A stretch of DNA of 64,000 bases from Crotophaga sulcirostris (GCA_013397455.1 VYZB01000387.1:1-64000), one strand, 5' to 3'. Counted from the stretch's first letter, positions 26,701-41,603 are shown. The notes: generated by a model not told the origin, from the letters alone. Numbers and translations: made by a program.

Positions 26701-29700
26701 AAATCAACATCAGCCTGATTTCATGTTGTGAAACATCTCCAGAGTGCATGTTCAGACTCTGAAAGTGAAGACAGAAGGTGTTGGACTGAAGTACTTGAAC
26801 TTATTTCATTTGAGAGCACCTCAAAGCTTCTACTCTGCAAAAATACATTTCAGCTTCTGGTCCCAAACACAGACAAAAATAAATATCAAGAACAGAAACA
26901 CTGCTCTATTACCACCTCTGTTTATTGTAGTTATTTTTTAAAAGGCTTCTTAACAATCTGGAAATTAATTAGTCATATGTGTGAAAACTCATATTGAAAA
27001 CTCATATTGGGTTATAAAAAATTAATATCTATCACTGTATCACTTTCTTCCCCTTGCTTTATTTCAGTTTTCTCCTCTTACTAATCAACCCAGAGTAATA
27101 CTTAGCACATACTTTATGCTAATGTGCAGACCACAATAAGTAACTTATCTGTCTTACAGACTTATTTCTGGTTAACAGTCTTATAAAATTATGAAGCTTA
27201 ATTTGTTGAGGCATGTGACAACTTGTTTTAGTTTATTTCATTATGCCAAAAGAAAAACATAATACTCATTGCCATTATATTGGTTTTAGTTGGCCTTATA
27301 ATCCTTTGATCTCCTAAATCACAGGCTCTTGTACAATTACACACTGTTCTTTAATGTTTGTAACAACTTGGTATCAGGTGTTTGTTAAACAATGTTCTTT
27401 CTATTACCATAGCACATTGGGGCAGTAGTAATGCATCAGAAATATAGCGTCCCTTTACAGTCATTCCTAAGCTAAGCTAGATGTACCTTTCCTCTATAAT
27501 ATTTCTTCATAAATTAACAATTCAAAAATTTTTTTCTTACCACACACAGCAATATCATCAGGTACACAGAAAATATATGGTTTAAATAATGCTAAATAGC
27601 TATAAAATAAAACAACAATTACAGCCTTTTTTTGAGCTGCTTTGATTTCTCTGCCCTCCAGACAGAAAGCTTATTTCCATTCAAGAAAGAAAAGGAATAA
27701 AGTCTCCAGTTGTCATTTTGGGTTCAGTTCTGCTAGAAATTTTAACGAAGAGGCAACTCCTCAATCTGTGAGGCACGGTTCCTTCTTCTATGCCAGGGAG
27801 GTTTCATCCTGTTCTTAGAGGTACCTCCATCATCAAAAACAGGAACGCTACAATTCTGACCCAGAAAGAATGTCAAATATTTTAATGCAGATAACAGTGC
27901 AGGGCAGTTATTACCTAGTCTAAAGTCAAGTTTTTGACACCTTAATCTGAAAAACAAATACCTAATCTCAGCCTAGACACAATTTAGAAAAGTAGATTAA
28001 CTAATTACGTCAACTATGAGAAAACTGCAGACAAAAAAAAAAAAGTACAAATGAAATTAAATTAACTAGGTTGACATGGTTTTTTTAAAACTGCTATTAT
28101 TATCCTTAAAGGTCACAATACCTAGAAGCCTGAAACAGAAGAGGTGCTGTACAACATGTCAAAAGAGATAGGTTCTTTGATGAAAACAAAGTTTATAACT
28201 TAAATGAAAAAGAACAAAAAGTAAAGGAGCAATAAAGCCATGGAGTATGCTTTCAGATGACAAAAGAGTGAATTGCTTCTGCCCACCCTTGTAGGAACTG
28301 AATTTGCAATAAATAATTAACTAAACGTGATCTCACTCGAGGCCAGGAAAATAGCCTCCCTGTGTTAAGCAGGTATTTTAGCAAGACTCGTTATTTTAAG
28401 CACAGAGCTGGAACAGCATGATTAAGTTGCCCTCCATTTGATATAGGTATCGTAGCAACCTCTCAATCACATCTCTGTTTCACATATCTCTTGAGAAGAA
28501 GTGTTATGATTTCTGGAAGATTATACAGGAGACAGGGTTATAGGTAGAAAAAGAATGCAGCTCTGCATACCTCCCAAAATCATTGCTCATTAACTCTAGA
28601 ATTTCAGTCATACTCACTCTTAGATTACATTTTTGGAGAGGTACAACAGAAAACCTTACTTCATTGTGAGCCTCTTTATCCATTGTGAGTTTCTTTATCC
28701 ACTGAGCTGACCCTGAATCTTTCTAAGTATCATTTTAAAAATTATCTCAACAGCTTCTCACTGAGGTAGGATACCCGTGGATACACCACTTGAGAGCAAC
28801 AGGGCAGTTTTGTGTGCCTTAGTAAACCTCACAAAGCCGTTCAGTATCTTTACAAAGCAAAAAGAACTTTCACAACAAGGTATATTTTGACCTGTATTAT
28901 TTAGCCTGCATTATTGCAAACAACAGGTAGGAATGATAACGTCTAACAGGGAGACAGTTTCATATCATCAAAGCAGAGAAATTATCCAACAACATTACAA
29001 TTAACAGAAATCATATCTGCTTTGACCTACATTTTTGTATCTATCCCTAGGTATTACTTGCTTTTAATATCAAATTACTTCACAAATTTACTGATACAAC
29101 TGAACACACAATTTAAAATAGGAAATGCTATCATAACCCTATGTCTTCTCTTAACTACTCCTAAGTTGCTTTTTTATGCAACTAAACTTCAGTTCTGCTG
29201 GGTGCTACACTAAGCTCAGCGCCATTTATTTACTTATTTATTTTATACAATTACCAGTGTCACTTATATATTGCACTGAGAATCAAGTTCCATCTTGAAA
29301 AGTTTAAAATTCAGTATCTGATCCTGCAAGATGACCTGTGCATGCAAACCCTATCACTCTTAAGATTAAAAGTTGTTAGTTTTTGAAAATGTAGCACTTC
29401 TCCCTTCATTTTTGTAAGAGATCACTTTCAGCAATGTTTCATTCAAAACTAGTTGCTAAATTAAGGCTGAGCTCACAAATACTTCAAAGAATGGCTAAAG
29501 GCAGTTACCACTTTGGTTCAGGTCTTTCAAATAATTTTTTCTTGTCTTTCTCTTCAGTACCATGACCTTATTTTTATAAGCATCAACTTCTCTGCCTAAA
29601 AGCAAGAGAAAGAATACCTCCAGCGAGAGGTTTGAGGTCATCTCTGTGGTTTCAAAGTATAACGAGGATTATGACTCCAGGTTTTTTAGGTCAATTATAG

Positions 29701-32700
29701 TCTTCAGACATTAATGCCTAAAATCACCTAATTCACATCTAGCTTTGTGTTTGAAACTTCTGGCTTCAGTAGGAGCAGCAGGTATTCGTATCTTTAATAA
29801 AAGATCATTCACATTCAAGAGTAATGGCTAAATTCACATACTCACATTTGAAATACTGATGCTTAGTTTCAAAGAGCTTTGCTTTTCATAATATATGGAG
29901 AAAATTACTGGAATAAAGCAATTATTTCACTAATTATTTAAAGAAACTGTTGTGACATTTAATTTGCATGTAAGTAGAACAAATTACAGTATCTTCTGCA
30001 ACCAAGTAAGTTGGTTGCTAAGGGCACCAAAAATAGTAGGCTTTTTCAAGTTCCCTCCAAACTGGTTTTCATCAAACGACAACAAAAATGCTGGTTTGGC
30101 AATAAAATAGTATCAAATAGCACATTTCTACCAGTTTTGCAGTAAAAAATATCTGTTGAGTTGAGTGAGTACAATTTTTATGAAAACAATCAGAAATAGA
30201 TGTACAACTTTGAAGCAGAAGACTTTACAATTGTACTTTAAAATAAATAGTAAGCAGATGTCAAATAGAAGAAAAAAAATTACAAACTCATTGCATTGAT
30301 TGCAGTAGTCTCTTATTCCTCTGCAATGAAAAAGTGAAATACCATATTCTTTCTGTAACTTAAGAAAAGCATAGAAAAGTCAAATATGCTTTTCTAAAAT
30401 TCCACATAACTTGCATATAAACGAGGCCACACCTGCGAGGGTCTCTCTCTTTCCATTATTTACGTAGTTGTCCAACAGCTGTTGTGGGGTGGAAATGGAG
30501 TGCTCTTATCATCCTTTTGCTCAGCAAGAAAAAAAAAGAGAAGAAAGAAAGGAAGAAAGAAATTTAAAAACCCTCTTAACTGACAAACAGAAATTCTTAT
30601 ACTCAGCGTTCACAAACAGTTACCCTAGCAACTGCCGCACTGCATGGGACTCGGTTTGCCTCCAGGCTCTACAGTATATTACAAAAACTTACTACTTTTT
30701 GATCTTGAGAAATAGTTTACATTCACACAAACACAGACACACATGAGGCTTCATGGAATAAGCAGTATAGCACTACATGGCAAAATAAAACCATTTTTGA
30801 CACTGACCAGCTGGATTCATCCCTCTTCCTCCCTGAGAGTTCCAGAGGGGAAGGCTTAATTAACGAAAACAAGATGTCTTAAAGACAGTTTTTTTAAGAA
30901 CACAAAGGACTGCCGCTTGGCAACATAGAAGCCAGATGTAGTGTCTGACCATCTTTGTCAGAATTCAGTGTCTCTGACAATAACTACAGTTGCAGTGATG
31001 TGGAGTCTGTGTCAGCCAGACACTTTGCTGCTGCTGAATGTTCCTGCTTCTCCTTCCCAGCTCCAAGTAACCTTCAGCTTTTTGCACTACTCCTAGCCCC
31101 GATTGGACTCTACTATTAGCCAGCTTAAGCCACAGAAACTGAATAGTAGAAAATGTGCTATTTTTAGTCCTGGATTTATTTTGTGCCATTCTAGTAAGAC
31201 AGAAGTGTTAATAGGCTAATGAACAGTGTGACAGCTAACACAAAGTGAGTAGTGGGAACACAATGGAAGGGGCAGTGAGTAAACATTTTCATTCATGAGA
31301 CACACAAAACCAAAATAAATAACAAAACTCTCAATGTTCATGGTTTTGGCAACACAGAACACCACAGCTTTTGCGGTTTAACGATTTTTTTTAAGCAGAT
31401 GTGTGTTAAAAAAAATTGAATCATTACAGTCAGCAATTCAGCTGCTGGCTTTCATTTATAAGTATTCAGTCCAAATTTAAATTAGCACAGAATACACTAT
31501 AAAACAGTATTTCACACAAGAAATATTTTTTAAAATAAAGCTGTCTATGCTTAGTAAGTAGAATGCGAGCCTGCAAGTGATTATTACATGAGAATTAGCC
31601 AGAAGAAACTATCTTGTATCTCAAATTTCACCCTTAACTCTACGCTGTAGTAGCTGTTTTCATATAATAAGTACAGAGAGTTTTTGAACATGCCTGAAGT
31701 GTGCTTCTAGATGTTTCCTATACAAACTGCACTGCCAAGTAGCAAACTTGGCTGCTTCCTGCTCTACTGAAAACACCAGCACAACCATCCAGAGAAAACT
31801 ATTTCCATAAATCAGACCACGTAGAGTCCTCTGTTTAGTCTATGGTTGCTGCCTGGGACTTGAAATTCAAGGTTGGAAACCTTCAATGCAGTCTAATCTC
31901 TTGCTCAGGCAAATTTAAACCCTGATACTCTGTACTGCTGCTTAGGAAAGGCTGGCAACTGTGTGTTATAAATTTTTTATTATGAAAAGTAAAGTCATCT
32001 TTTAATCAATAAAAAGATATTTCAATTGAAAAAAATAGAAATTAAAAATCTATGCTTTAATACACCTAGTGGCAGTGAAGTGAAATAAGAAGGCACAAGG
32101 GCACGAAGGCTAAAGACGTGGATCAGTTGCACATGCAGTTGAACCAGAAGTTATGGGTCCGATATAGATATTACTGGACGACATATTAAGATCAGACTGG
32201 ACACTACAATGGTCTCTCACAGTCTAAAATCTTTCAGACTGTGAATTCATAATCACAAATATATTCTTAAAAGTGCACTTTTTGGACTTTTTCAGAGCAA
32301 CAGCAGTGTACCACAAGACTTCAGTTACTTCTCACATCTTTATAAGTTGTCTTCTTTTTAAGATCATCCAGCTGTTTTCCAGGGTTTGCTTATTCTTTAC
32401 ATATTTGGACTACTCAAAAAAACCCCACAATATTAACTTTCCAAAACGTAACCATGGGCTTTGTTTTCAACCAGATATGTAAAAATCATTTGTTTTTAAT
32501 AAGTGCAGCTGAAAGCAGACAAATTTAGCTCAAAGTTTTCAATCATAACTGCTTTTGGACTGGTAACGGAACTAGATGAACCGCAGTGCAAGAGAGAAAC
32601 AATCTAATTGGGAAAGGAAGAAAGGAAAGAATACAGAAATTTGAACTTTACCCAAAAGGTTCAACCTGCCCAAGGTTCAAGCTGGTAGAAAATACATTTC

Positions 32701-33300
32701 AACCCACAGATTTATCTTTCAAGACAATCAAGAATATTGTAAACAAATATAAATCATGGATCTACTTTTAACAGGGTTGCTTGAATTAAAACATTTAATT
32801 CATTGTATGTAACAAAAATTGTTAATCACTTACTGAAGAATATTTCCTGCATCTCCATCCATTACCACAGTGCAAGGCAGTAAGTGCAAATACAACATCA
32901 GGATGTTGAAAATGATTTGAGTTATCGTGTGACATAAAATCTACACAATAGGTTTTATTTGTTGTTTTCCATCATAACCTCCAAAGCAGTTTGCACTCGA
33001 CAGTAATAATTAACTCTTTCTCATAAATTGTTACCATATTATTGGAAACATACACAAGGGTGACAACCAGAATTCTCGGTATGTAAGACCTGCCAAATTA
33101 TAGCTCCTCTGGGCCGCCGATTACTTAAAGATATCATACTCCAGTTTACTTTCCGTTTTAAAAACTGACTATGAACACATGGGGCTTCTTCCCATGTTAA
33201 ATCACAAAGAAAGATTTCTGTTCTGCATTTTGTCCTAAGGGCAGCTACCAAAACCCAACCACCTTCCAAAACTTTCCTCACTTTCCAAGGGCCATTTCTG
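17721..33300. other. Gene desert with nothing recognised
   Basis: About 15.6 kb of AT-rich sequence without a convincing coding exon, RNA gene or recognisable mobile element. Small local features only: a 16-base perfect palindrome at 21475-21490, a 19-base tandem duplication at 28662-28699, and a purine-rich tract near 30525-30560. The short open frames in this stretch lack domain signatures and splice-site support. Confidence 0.5.
28662..28699. repeat. Imperfect 19-bp tandem duplication
   Basis: Two adjacent copies of cattgtgag(cc/tt)tctttatc, differing at two positions. Confidence 0.85.
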
Positions 33301-33349
33301 CCTCCTGTGCACTGAGCACTTCTCCTTCAACACTGTGGCAGCTCACGTG

Positions 33350-34450
33350 CTTTAATAACCTCAGGTGCACAGCCCCATCAAAGGCTTTCTGAAAATTCCC
33401 CGGCCACCTTTATATGTATCCTTTCTGACCTGTTCAGGTAACACCCACAGTTTACCAGGCAAGACTTCCCTTCAGAGAGGCCACACTATTCCAACAGACC
33501 ATGCTTACATGTGTGCTGATTGTCCCTCAGGTGAATTCCACCCAGTCCAGGCGGCTTACTCATATTGCATTTCCCTGTGGTTCACATTAATTAAACTGGC
33601 TCCTCTTTCCTCTATATTACCAAGAAGATGCTGGAGATGACTTAGACAAGTACCAGTCAGAAGCCAGCGTGTAATATAGACTTACCCTTAAACTATGGTG
33701 GCAGCAGGTAGATATTGCTGCACCATCTAGCTGTGCTTTAACAGCTGCTGCTTGATCCACACACTTTTTACATGCATTCCTAATCAAGAGGTCAAAGGGA
33801 CATCACCAAACATCATAGCCTGGCACCACCCCAGCTATGAAAGGCAGCCACCCATGTACCTCTGTTACAAGCACAATAACTTGTGTGTGGCTGGAACATT
33901 ACCTGTGTCTGAAAATGGGGCAACTCCCTCGGTAATCTGGTTTTGCAACCAATTGATTGATTGATTCAGTGATTTGGTGGAGGGACAGGTGGGAGAAAAT
34001 GATTTTCAATCAAATTTGCTTGGGCTGAGATTTCATGCATTTTCTTCACCCATTTCTAAATTGAAGAACCTTTTAAATACCCTCCATTTTCAATTATTCA
34101 TAAGCAAGTCATTCTTCATTGTTTTGATAACCTACTTTTTGACCCCTCTGGTACAAAGAATTAGTTGTGTGCATTAGACTTTACCCAACATCTTCAACAG
34201 TAAAATCTGACATAGAAATTCACTGAGTTTCTCTGTCACAGTGTTATCTCCTGAGTGCCCCTTTGACACCCCTGCCTCATGTGGTCTCACTGGTTCCCTA
34301 GATAACTTCCTGCTTTCAATGCATTTAAAAAACTTTTCACTACCCCCTGTAGCTTCTTTAGCAAAATGGTTTTTCAAAACATCTTACACTCCTGTTGGTA
34401 ATCGACTAGTCCATCACATATTTGGCTGTCTTGCCCTCTGCATTTAAGAA
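33350..34450 (-). mobile_element. Possible ancient LINE (CR1/L3-like) remnant, antisense
   Basis: Several plus-strand phrases resemble the antisense of the endonuclease-to-RT region of old amniote CR1/L3 elements, in the expected arrangement. They are a catcaaaggctttctgaaaa segment with a ggcaagacttccctt segment at about 33378-33475, and a ttaaaaaacttttcacta segment with agcttctttagcaaaatgg at about 34325-34370. No frame is intact. This rests on remembered similarity only and could be wrong in extent. Confidence 0.35.
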
Positions 34451-36269
34451 GGCTTTTAATTTCTTAACATCAACCCTTCCCCTAAAACAGCTACATGAAA
34501 TTTTCTAATGAGTCAGACATGGTTTTGTTGGATCAATGTGTTTGTAAGGTTCTTGCTTTTTAAATCGTCTAATTTTTATATAATTAAAACACATGCCTGA
34601 CTTATGTGGATAAATTCTGCACAAGTGATTTACCTGACCTCTACTTTCCTATTAAAATTACAAACCTAATTGCATTGGGTTTGCTACTACAGAGGTCTCC
34701 CAGTAATATGTCTTGAGGTAAGTTTTCAGTGGCTCCTAGAACCAAATGCATAAGAGCATCTTCCCATAAATCATCCAAGAATAGTTCTTCCAGAAAGCAG
34801 GTATTCATTAAGGCCCCCTAAAAATTTAACTATATTTAGCACATGGTCTAATACAGAATATTTTTTTCAGGTACAGCATTTAATTAGGTTTATGTTAACT
34901 AGTGGTGATCACAGAACTCAAAAAAGGTAACCTTTTGGGTTTTCCAACTCCAGGATTGTTTGTATTTGATCATGGGCATTTAATCTATCCAGCAGTTTAT
35001 AGCACCCTGATGATGTCATTTTATCTTGATGATTAAGGACAGATTTAGTCTTCCAATCAGAAAAAACATTCAGTATCAAAGAGTGCTTTAATAAGAGCAA
35101 TTACTTGCTGTGTTGAAATTGTCCCAGGAAACAGCATTGCTCAGCTTCCATCTGTAGAAAATTTATGCTTCTGACAATTGATCAGTCAGGATTACTACCA
35201 TTTCACCCCAGATCAGGATTAAATATGGACTTCCCAGACCAAAGTTACAACAAAAATTTCCATTTGTGGAAGTAGAATACTGCAGATAACCTTTTTTCCC
35301 CCCTAAGTTGTCTTCAAAAGATTCGTTGAGTATGTCCTGTGGTTCCAATTACTGTCTGAATGTCTGAAGTCATTGCCATCCCTCTTCTGGTTAATCACAT
35401 ATGCTTTTTTTTTTCCTGGCAAGATTTCTATTAATTAGTATTAAGCATTAAATGCTGTCAAACTATTGTTTCTGCATTCTTCCCATACCTCACTATCAAA
35501 TAAAAATAAAAAGCCACCAGCTCCCCCTTGACAATTTCCCCTGAGATACGCAAGTCTCAATCGAGAATATTTTTCAAACATATGTTAAGTTTAAGATTTT
35601 TTCCTCTTGAAAAACTGCTACTCAAGACAACCTATTCATTCAAAAAATGTCTTCCCTTCTGGTTGAAGTTCTCCTAAATTCTCCTGAAGACTCCACAATA
35701 TAGGAGGTGGGGAAGCAGGCACCTGATTGAAGGTTTGAAGTCAAAACGGAGTGTTACAGCTTTGTTTTATTGAAGTCCAAAGCCTCTATCATTAAAATCA
35801 ATAGCCATTTTCCCACTGTCTTGTATTCCATACAAGCAGAAAACATGCTGTCATTTATATGCACTTAAAAAAAGTCCACACTGAAAAAGGAGGATTCAGT
35901 TAATTTCATAAAATCAGTCTAAGAAAAAAATAAATTCAGGCCTTTGCCTTTAGTTTTTTTTCATTCTGTTACAAGTTTAAATATTCATTCTGCAAATTTA
36001 CCTTCCAAGATAAAGTATCCTAAAATTCATACTTCTGAGCAGTTGTTACAGATCCCATAATTCACCACGAAAATTCCCCATTTTTTATGCTCCTTTCCTC
36101 TCACAGCTGGCCACTTAGCCATTTAAGATGTTTTAAAAAGCGTTATTTTTAGTTTATGCTTATGACTGCTGAAACACCCTAGACACCATCAGACTACCTT
36201 GGGATGCAAACATGTGGAAGTTTATCTATGTGATGACTTCATTCTTCAAGAAGGAAACCTTAAAGGCAC

Positions 36270-37225
36270 AGGAGCAGGTTGTCCCTGTGTGCTGAAAGAC
36301 AAGCCTGGCTGAACAGAGAGCTTTGGCCAGAACTAAAGAATAAAAGAATAAAAAAGAAAGAATAAAAAAGAAAGTAAGTATAAAAAAGAAAGTTTATAAC
36401 CTTTGGAAAAAGGGGGAAGGCAACTCAGGAGGACTACAAGGATGTCATGAGGTTACGCAGAGGGCTTTGTCTTGATCTCAGGAAGAAGAGGAAAGTATAG
36501 TATATGAGCTTTGGAAGAGGGGGCAGGCATCCCAGGAAGACTACTAGGTTGAGGTGAGATCAGGTAGAGAAAAAATTAGAAAAGCTAAAGCCCAACTAGA
36601 ACTTAATCTGGCTACTTCCATAAAAAGACAAAAAAAAATTCTCTACAAATACATTAACAACAGAAGGGCTAAGGAGAATCTCCAGCTTTTATTGAGTGCA
36701 GGGGGAAACACAGACATGAAGGCTGAGGAAAAGGTTGAGGTACGTAACACCTTCTTTGTCTCAGTCTTTAATAGCACGACCAGTTCTTAGTAGACCTTTA
36801 CCACCTGAGCCAGAAAACAGGGCCGAGAAGCAGAATGAAGCCTTCACAATCCAAGGGGAAATGGACAGAGACCTGCTACACCACTTAGATGTACACATGT
36901 CTATGGGGCCAGATGGGATCCACCCAAGGGTACTAAGGCAGTTGGCAGAAATGCTCACCCAGCCACTTTCTATTATTTATCAGCAGTCCTGGAAAACTGG
37001 AAAGCCCCACTCGACTAGATAGAAAATGTGATGCCCAAGAAGAGCCAGAATGAGAACCCAGGGAACCACAAACCTGTTAGCCTGACCTCAGTGCCAGAGA
37101 ACATCGTAGAGCAGACCTACTTGAACGCCATCACAGGGCATGTACAGAACAACCAGGGGATCAGACCCAGACAGTACAGGTTCATCAAAGGCAAGTCCTG
37201 CTTGACTGACTTCATCTCCTTCTAG
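36270..37225 (+). mobile_element. CR1 retrotransposon fragment, ORF2 endonuclease-RT linker and RT start
   Basis: Plus-strand translation gives CR1 ORF2 phrases in order. KKILYKYINNRRAKENLQ and VRNTFFVSVFN lie at about 36630-36770. After a frame change comes MGPDGIHPRVLRQLAEML at about 36900-36955. Another frame change precedes NHKPVSLTSVPENIVEQ at about 37065-37120, and the fragment ends in a short segment resembling RT finger motifs. Both ends are missing and the frame is broken at least twice, so it is a dead internal fragment. An A-rich stretch of aaagaataaaa units at about 36335-36392 expands the 5' part. Confidence 0.85.
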
Positions 37226-40200
37226 GCTTATGAAAACCATTCTCTTTGCACTGGCTTTAGTGGAAGGTGCATGGCTGTGTCAGAAGAATTAAGTTCCAAG
37301 ACACTTATATCTCCCTGTACACTTTAAAAAGTAACAATTCAAGTCTTGCATACAGTCAGTTGCTTGGAGCCGTACCTATTGTGGATATCTTTCAGTTTTC
37401 CTCCATAAAAATTAGATGATGGTTACCCGAACTAAAACAAAAAATGTTAAATCATTGAGCTAAGACAGAAAAAAATTACTCCTGCATTTACTGCATTCTT
37501 CTCCTCACTCTATCTGATCTAGCTTAAAATGTTGATGCTCTGCCACCTGATATTCCAAGGCACTAAATTATCTCTCCCACTGTCGTTTTATCCATTTGCA
37601 GACTATAGTTCACATTGCAAAGTTCTACACTCAAGTATTTCTGGCCTGAAACAGACTTCTAAAAGCACCTCTGTACCTAGCACTTCAACATTTTTTGAGT
37701 TTCTGAAAAACAGGTTAATGTAAACCACAACAGTGAATCCTGGCTTGCTCCATTTTTCATAGGGTTCAAGGTGTTAATGCTGTTCTCACAGTTCTTGCAT
37801 ATTTTAGCACTTTTGTCTCCTTCACATTCACATAAAGGAGAAAGGTCATCAGGAGCTTCACCAGGCAAGCGCCTAGCAAAATGAAATAAGGAAATAATCC
37901 TACCAGACATCATAGTTGGTATTGAAACCAGAACACGTTAAAGAAACTTAAAGTTTTCTTCTTTTTCTTTTTAACTGAAAATAATAATAAAGGAACATAA
38001 CAGAAAAGTTTTCCTCTTGCTCAGGCAGTTTCTTACACTTTTCTTTGTGAAAGAACTATGAAATTGCACCATATAACTATTATAACTGTGTAGAGCTGTG
38101 GAATACCACAGAAACACACAGAAGTTTAATTCAGATCATATTTGAATGGCATAGATTATTTATTTCCTTAGAACTCTCTTCTAAATTTCACCTAAGTTTA
38201 GGAGTATGAAGTAGCTTCAATCACAGTATTTTGCTAAGATGTCCCATCACTCTCCTTAATCACCCAGAAATATGAACAATCGCTCTCCAGAGAGATGCGA
38301 GACCAGCACACCATTGCCATTCATGTATTTCCTTGTTTTGCACTGAAAACATACAGTATTTTGCTCTTGCAGCACTGCCCCTCTGAGGTTTTCCACTTCA
38401 GCTTTCCCCCTGAATTCTTCCTGCTCTCCCACTCTTCACAGAAATAAAAGCACTGTGCAAAGCTCTCCTTCTTCGTCCTCCCCCTCTTTTCACTCCAGAT
38501 AAATTCTTTGCTAGGTAAGATCAAGCATATGCAAGTTCAGATAACTATCTCCTAAAAATGGATGGAATGTAGTCAGTTAATATACTCACCTTGCCTTTGG
38601 TTTTCACTGCAAGTCAGCTGATTCTGGATTTTTCCCCACAGACTGTCAGTCGTCTTTCCCCAGCTCTTCTAATGTGGCCTAGATAGTTCCTCTGTAGGTT
38701 TGCCTTGATGTCTTTCTCTACCACCAAAACTACTAAATCTAAGAGTAATTAAGGAGGATGCAAGACAGACTGAATATCAAAACCTTAGGGTAACATTCCC
38801 TCCCTTAAGCCATCCAACAAAAATGCACAAGATCGGGCTTAGCGCTTCCACCCCTGGAGCACTCCCAAGCCGCACTCATGGTTCAGTCAGAACCAGACAC
38901 CTACAAAAGTAGCTCACACAAAGATTTCTGTGCTTAAGTATCCTATATTTAAAACCACCACCAAACTTTTACAAGATCAGAAGAAAACACTGCAGAAAAA
39001 TAGGGATCCCTCTTGCTTCTTCCAAAAAGGAAGTTTTCCATCTTCTATAGACCTAAAGCTACAGTTCAATATTCCCCAAATGCTTTTATGATGTAATAAA
39101 GAGGAAAGAAGAAAAGAATATTTCACCAGCAAAATCACTGGGGCAAAAATCCCCATAATCTGTCAGGTGGTTTTCAAGGACTTGGAAAGGTGGAATTAAC
39201 CTCTGGTTAAAAGATATGGTGTGATACAGACAAAAAAAAAAAAGTAGTTAGAAAGTTAGAAGTTTATGCCTGAAATGAATGAATGGATTTCATATCAGTC
39301 CTTTTTTGGTACATTTGAAAAAAAAAAAAAAAGCTGGCAGTGTGCCTGAATTTAATATCTGCCTCAATATCCCATCTTACACACTTGTACTTGATTCTAG
39401 ATCTGCTTTGGTGTTAACGATCTGTTAAATGGAACATTCATGTACCAAAATGTATTATTTCTATCTTTACTCCTTTAATCCTCTGGAAAATAACTAAAGG
39501 CGACAAGCAAACATTTTTTTTGAGGCTTTTCAAAAATGTTATTTTATTAAAAGAACAGTGAGAACTCACTTTGAAAGGTCGTTGTTCATATTCAATTTCA
39601 TTTGTCTAAAGAATCGTCTCATCTTTTATTTTAATAAATTAGTTTAATGGAAGACATACGCAGAAAAATAAGACAAAATCAAAAGCTTTCATTTTGCCAA
39701 CACTTTGCTTAATTTAGAGGTAAAACCAGGAATCCTCATGAATGTAAGAATTCTGATAAAGAACATTACAAACCAAACTTGCAAAACATTGGGTGCTTGA
39801 ATGAAGATATGAAAGTGTGAGTTAAGCAAACAATATTACCACATATAAGTACCTTCACGAGCAAATCACCAAAAAGATAAAATACTGATGCATTTTTTAT
39901 GTTTGAACTTAGCTAGATAACAATCAACCTCTCTATTAGTGTAGCAATACAATTACAGCACAGGATGATACTAGAAACATGCATAAAATATTAATAATTG
40001 CATGACCCATTTCATGAAACAAAGTAACAAACCTGAGCAGCTATTTCACAGAAGTCCAAGATCTCTGCTTTAAAGTTGTTTTTAAATGATCCTTGGTCTA
40101 AAGTTCTATTTTTAAAATGTCCTCTTTCTCCTATACAGCAAAAGACTCCACAACAATAGGTGCTTATACCACCCATTTTATTTTTTCAGCTAGAAATACA

Positions 40201-41540
40201 GTTTCACAGAGTACTTCAATAAACAGTGGTGTTCATTCCTTAAACAAAATCCCCATCTCTTTGGCATCTGACCATATTCTGGTTTTCAAACTAAAGACTA
40301 CATAGGAAGATTTTACTTTCAAGATCAATGTTCAATACATTAAATTTACACAGGTGTAGTTAACTTTTAAAAATACACATCAGTTTCTTGCAAAGAATCT
40401 AATAAACCTAAAAAAAAATAACCAAAGCAGCAAAATGCAGACTTACTGGTCTGCTTTCACCTATAACTGTGGGTAAGTGACAGAATAAGAACTCTTCATT
40501 TTCTGCAGTGCATACACTAACTAGTGTCTTTTATTAATTCTGAATGATAAACAAAACCAAAAACTTAATACTATCAAATAATTTATGTTTCAAAACAATG
40601 TGATCTTAATTTTAACTTCTGCAGAGGAAATCAGACAAAACCAAGTAGCAGATTGCTTCAGTAAAAGATGGCACCTAAAAGTAAGTCTGAAAAGTATTTT
40701 CCACTTTTAAACAAAAGTTACTAAAATGTTTTAAATACATTTAGGAATACAGCTGTCAAAAGTGCATTTGATGTTACCTTAGGATAAAAAAAATTAAGTA
40801 ACAAAACATGCCGGAATATTCAATCTACTCTGTTGAATAATCCATGATCATGTTTTCAGTGCTGATACAGAAATATTTCACTTGCACTACATCAATAAAA
40901 AAAACAACCATCCTCCCAGATCTCGCGTTTAGTGCTTCAAATCAACTGAATTTCCAAAGCAATGCTGAAATTATTTGACAGCTTCTGTTACTATAACATA
41001 CAGAAATCATTAATATAAAAAAAACATTACTGACATACCAATGCAGACATTCCAGTGTATTTATTGCAATCTGAAGTCAATCCTTGTGTGTCAAGACAAT
41101 GGAAAAAATCTCACTAACAAAAAAAAAATCTTTACTGCACAAAATATTTGGTTTTAACAATACAAATGCTATCCCCTAAACAATTTTTATAGAACAGAGA
41201 AGGCAAAGCAATTACTTCCATGCAGAAACTAAAAAATAATTTAAAGGTTTGTTTTATGAGTTAATCTCACTCATCACCAGTGCAAGCAGTTTCAAAATGT
41301 TTGAACTGGATTGTTAAAAACAGCAAACAATCCAATTTAGCCAAGCTCAACTTCCTCTCCAAGATATAAAAAAAACCCCATATATTTTACTGCAGAATAT
41401 AGGAACAAAAATTAAAACAAAAAAACCTCCTAAACTTGAGTATTTCTCCAAGAGCAATTTCTAATACCAAGCTAAACTTAGCAACAAGGAAGCAGACAGG
41501 ACCAATTTTTCAGTGTTAAATTACTACAAACCTAGATCTA
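37226..41540. other. Intergenic sequence 3' of MACIR
   Basis: No coding exon or mobile element is recognised. Part of this stretch may be MACIR 3' UTR if a distal polyadenylation site is used: plus-strand TTTATT, the complement of AATAAA, occurs at 41059-41064 and about 39543-39548 among other places. Confidence 0.45.
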
Positions 41541-41556
41541 TCTATCTATAGATCTA
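41533..41556. repeat. Inverted repeat with CTAT core near the MACIR 3' end
   Basis: The arms tagatctat and atagatcta form a perfect 9-bp stem around a 6-base spacer. The spacer continues a short (CTAT)n run. It lies just beyond the proximal MACIR polyadenylation candidate. A function is not implied. Confidence 0.8.
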
Positions 41557-41597
41557 AATGAACAAAAAAATATCCCAAACCCCAAAATCAAAAGCTT

Positions 41598-41603
41598 TTT
41601 ATT
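41598..41603 (-). terminator. Candidate proximal polyadenylation signal of MACIR
   Basis: AATAAA on the minus strand, about 250 bases after the MACIR stop codon. It is the first perfect hexamer downstream. More distal hexamers exist, so use of this one is inferred. Confidence 0.4.

Noticed and set aside
36761..36958. Minus-strand frame opposite the CR1 fragment
   Set aside because: It is a shadow of CR1 ORF2, which reads on the plus strand.
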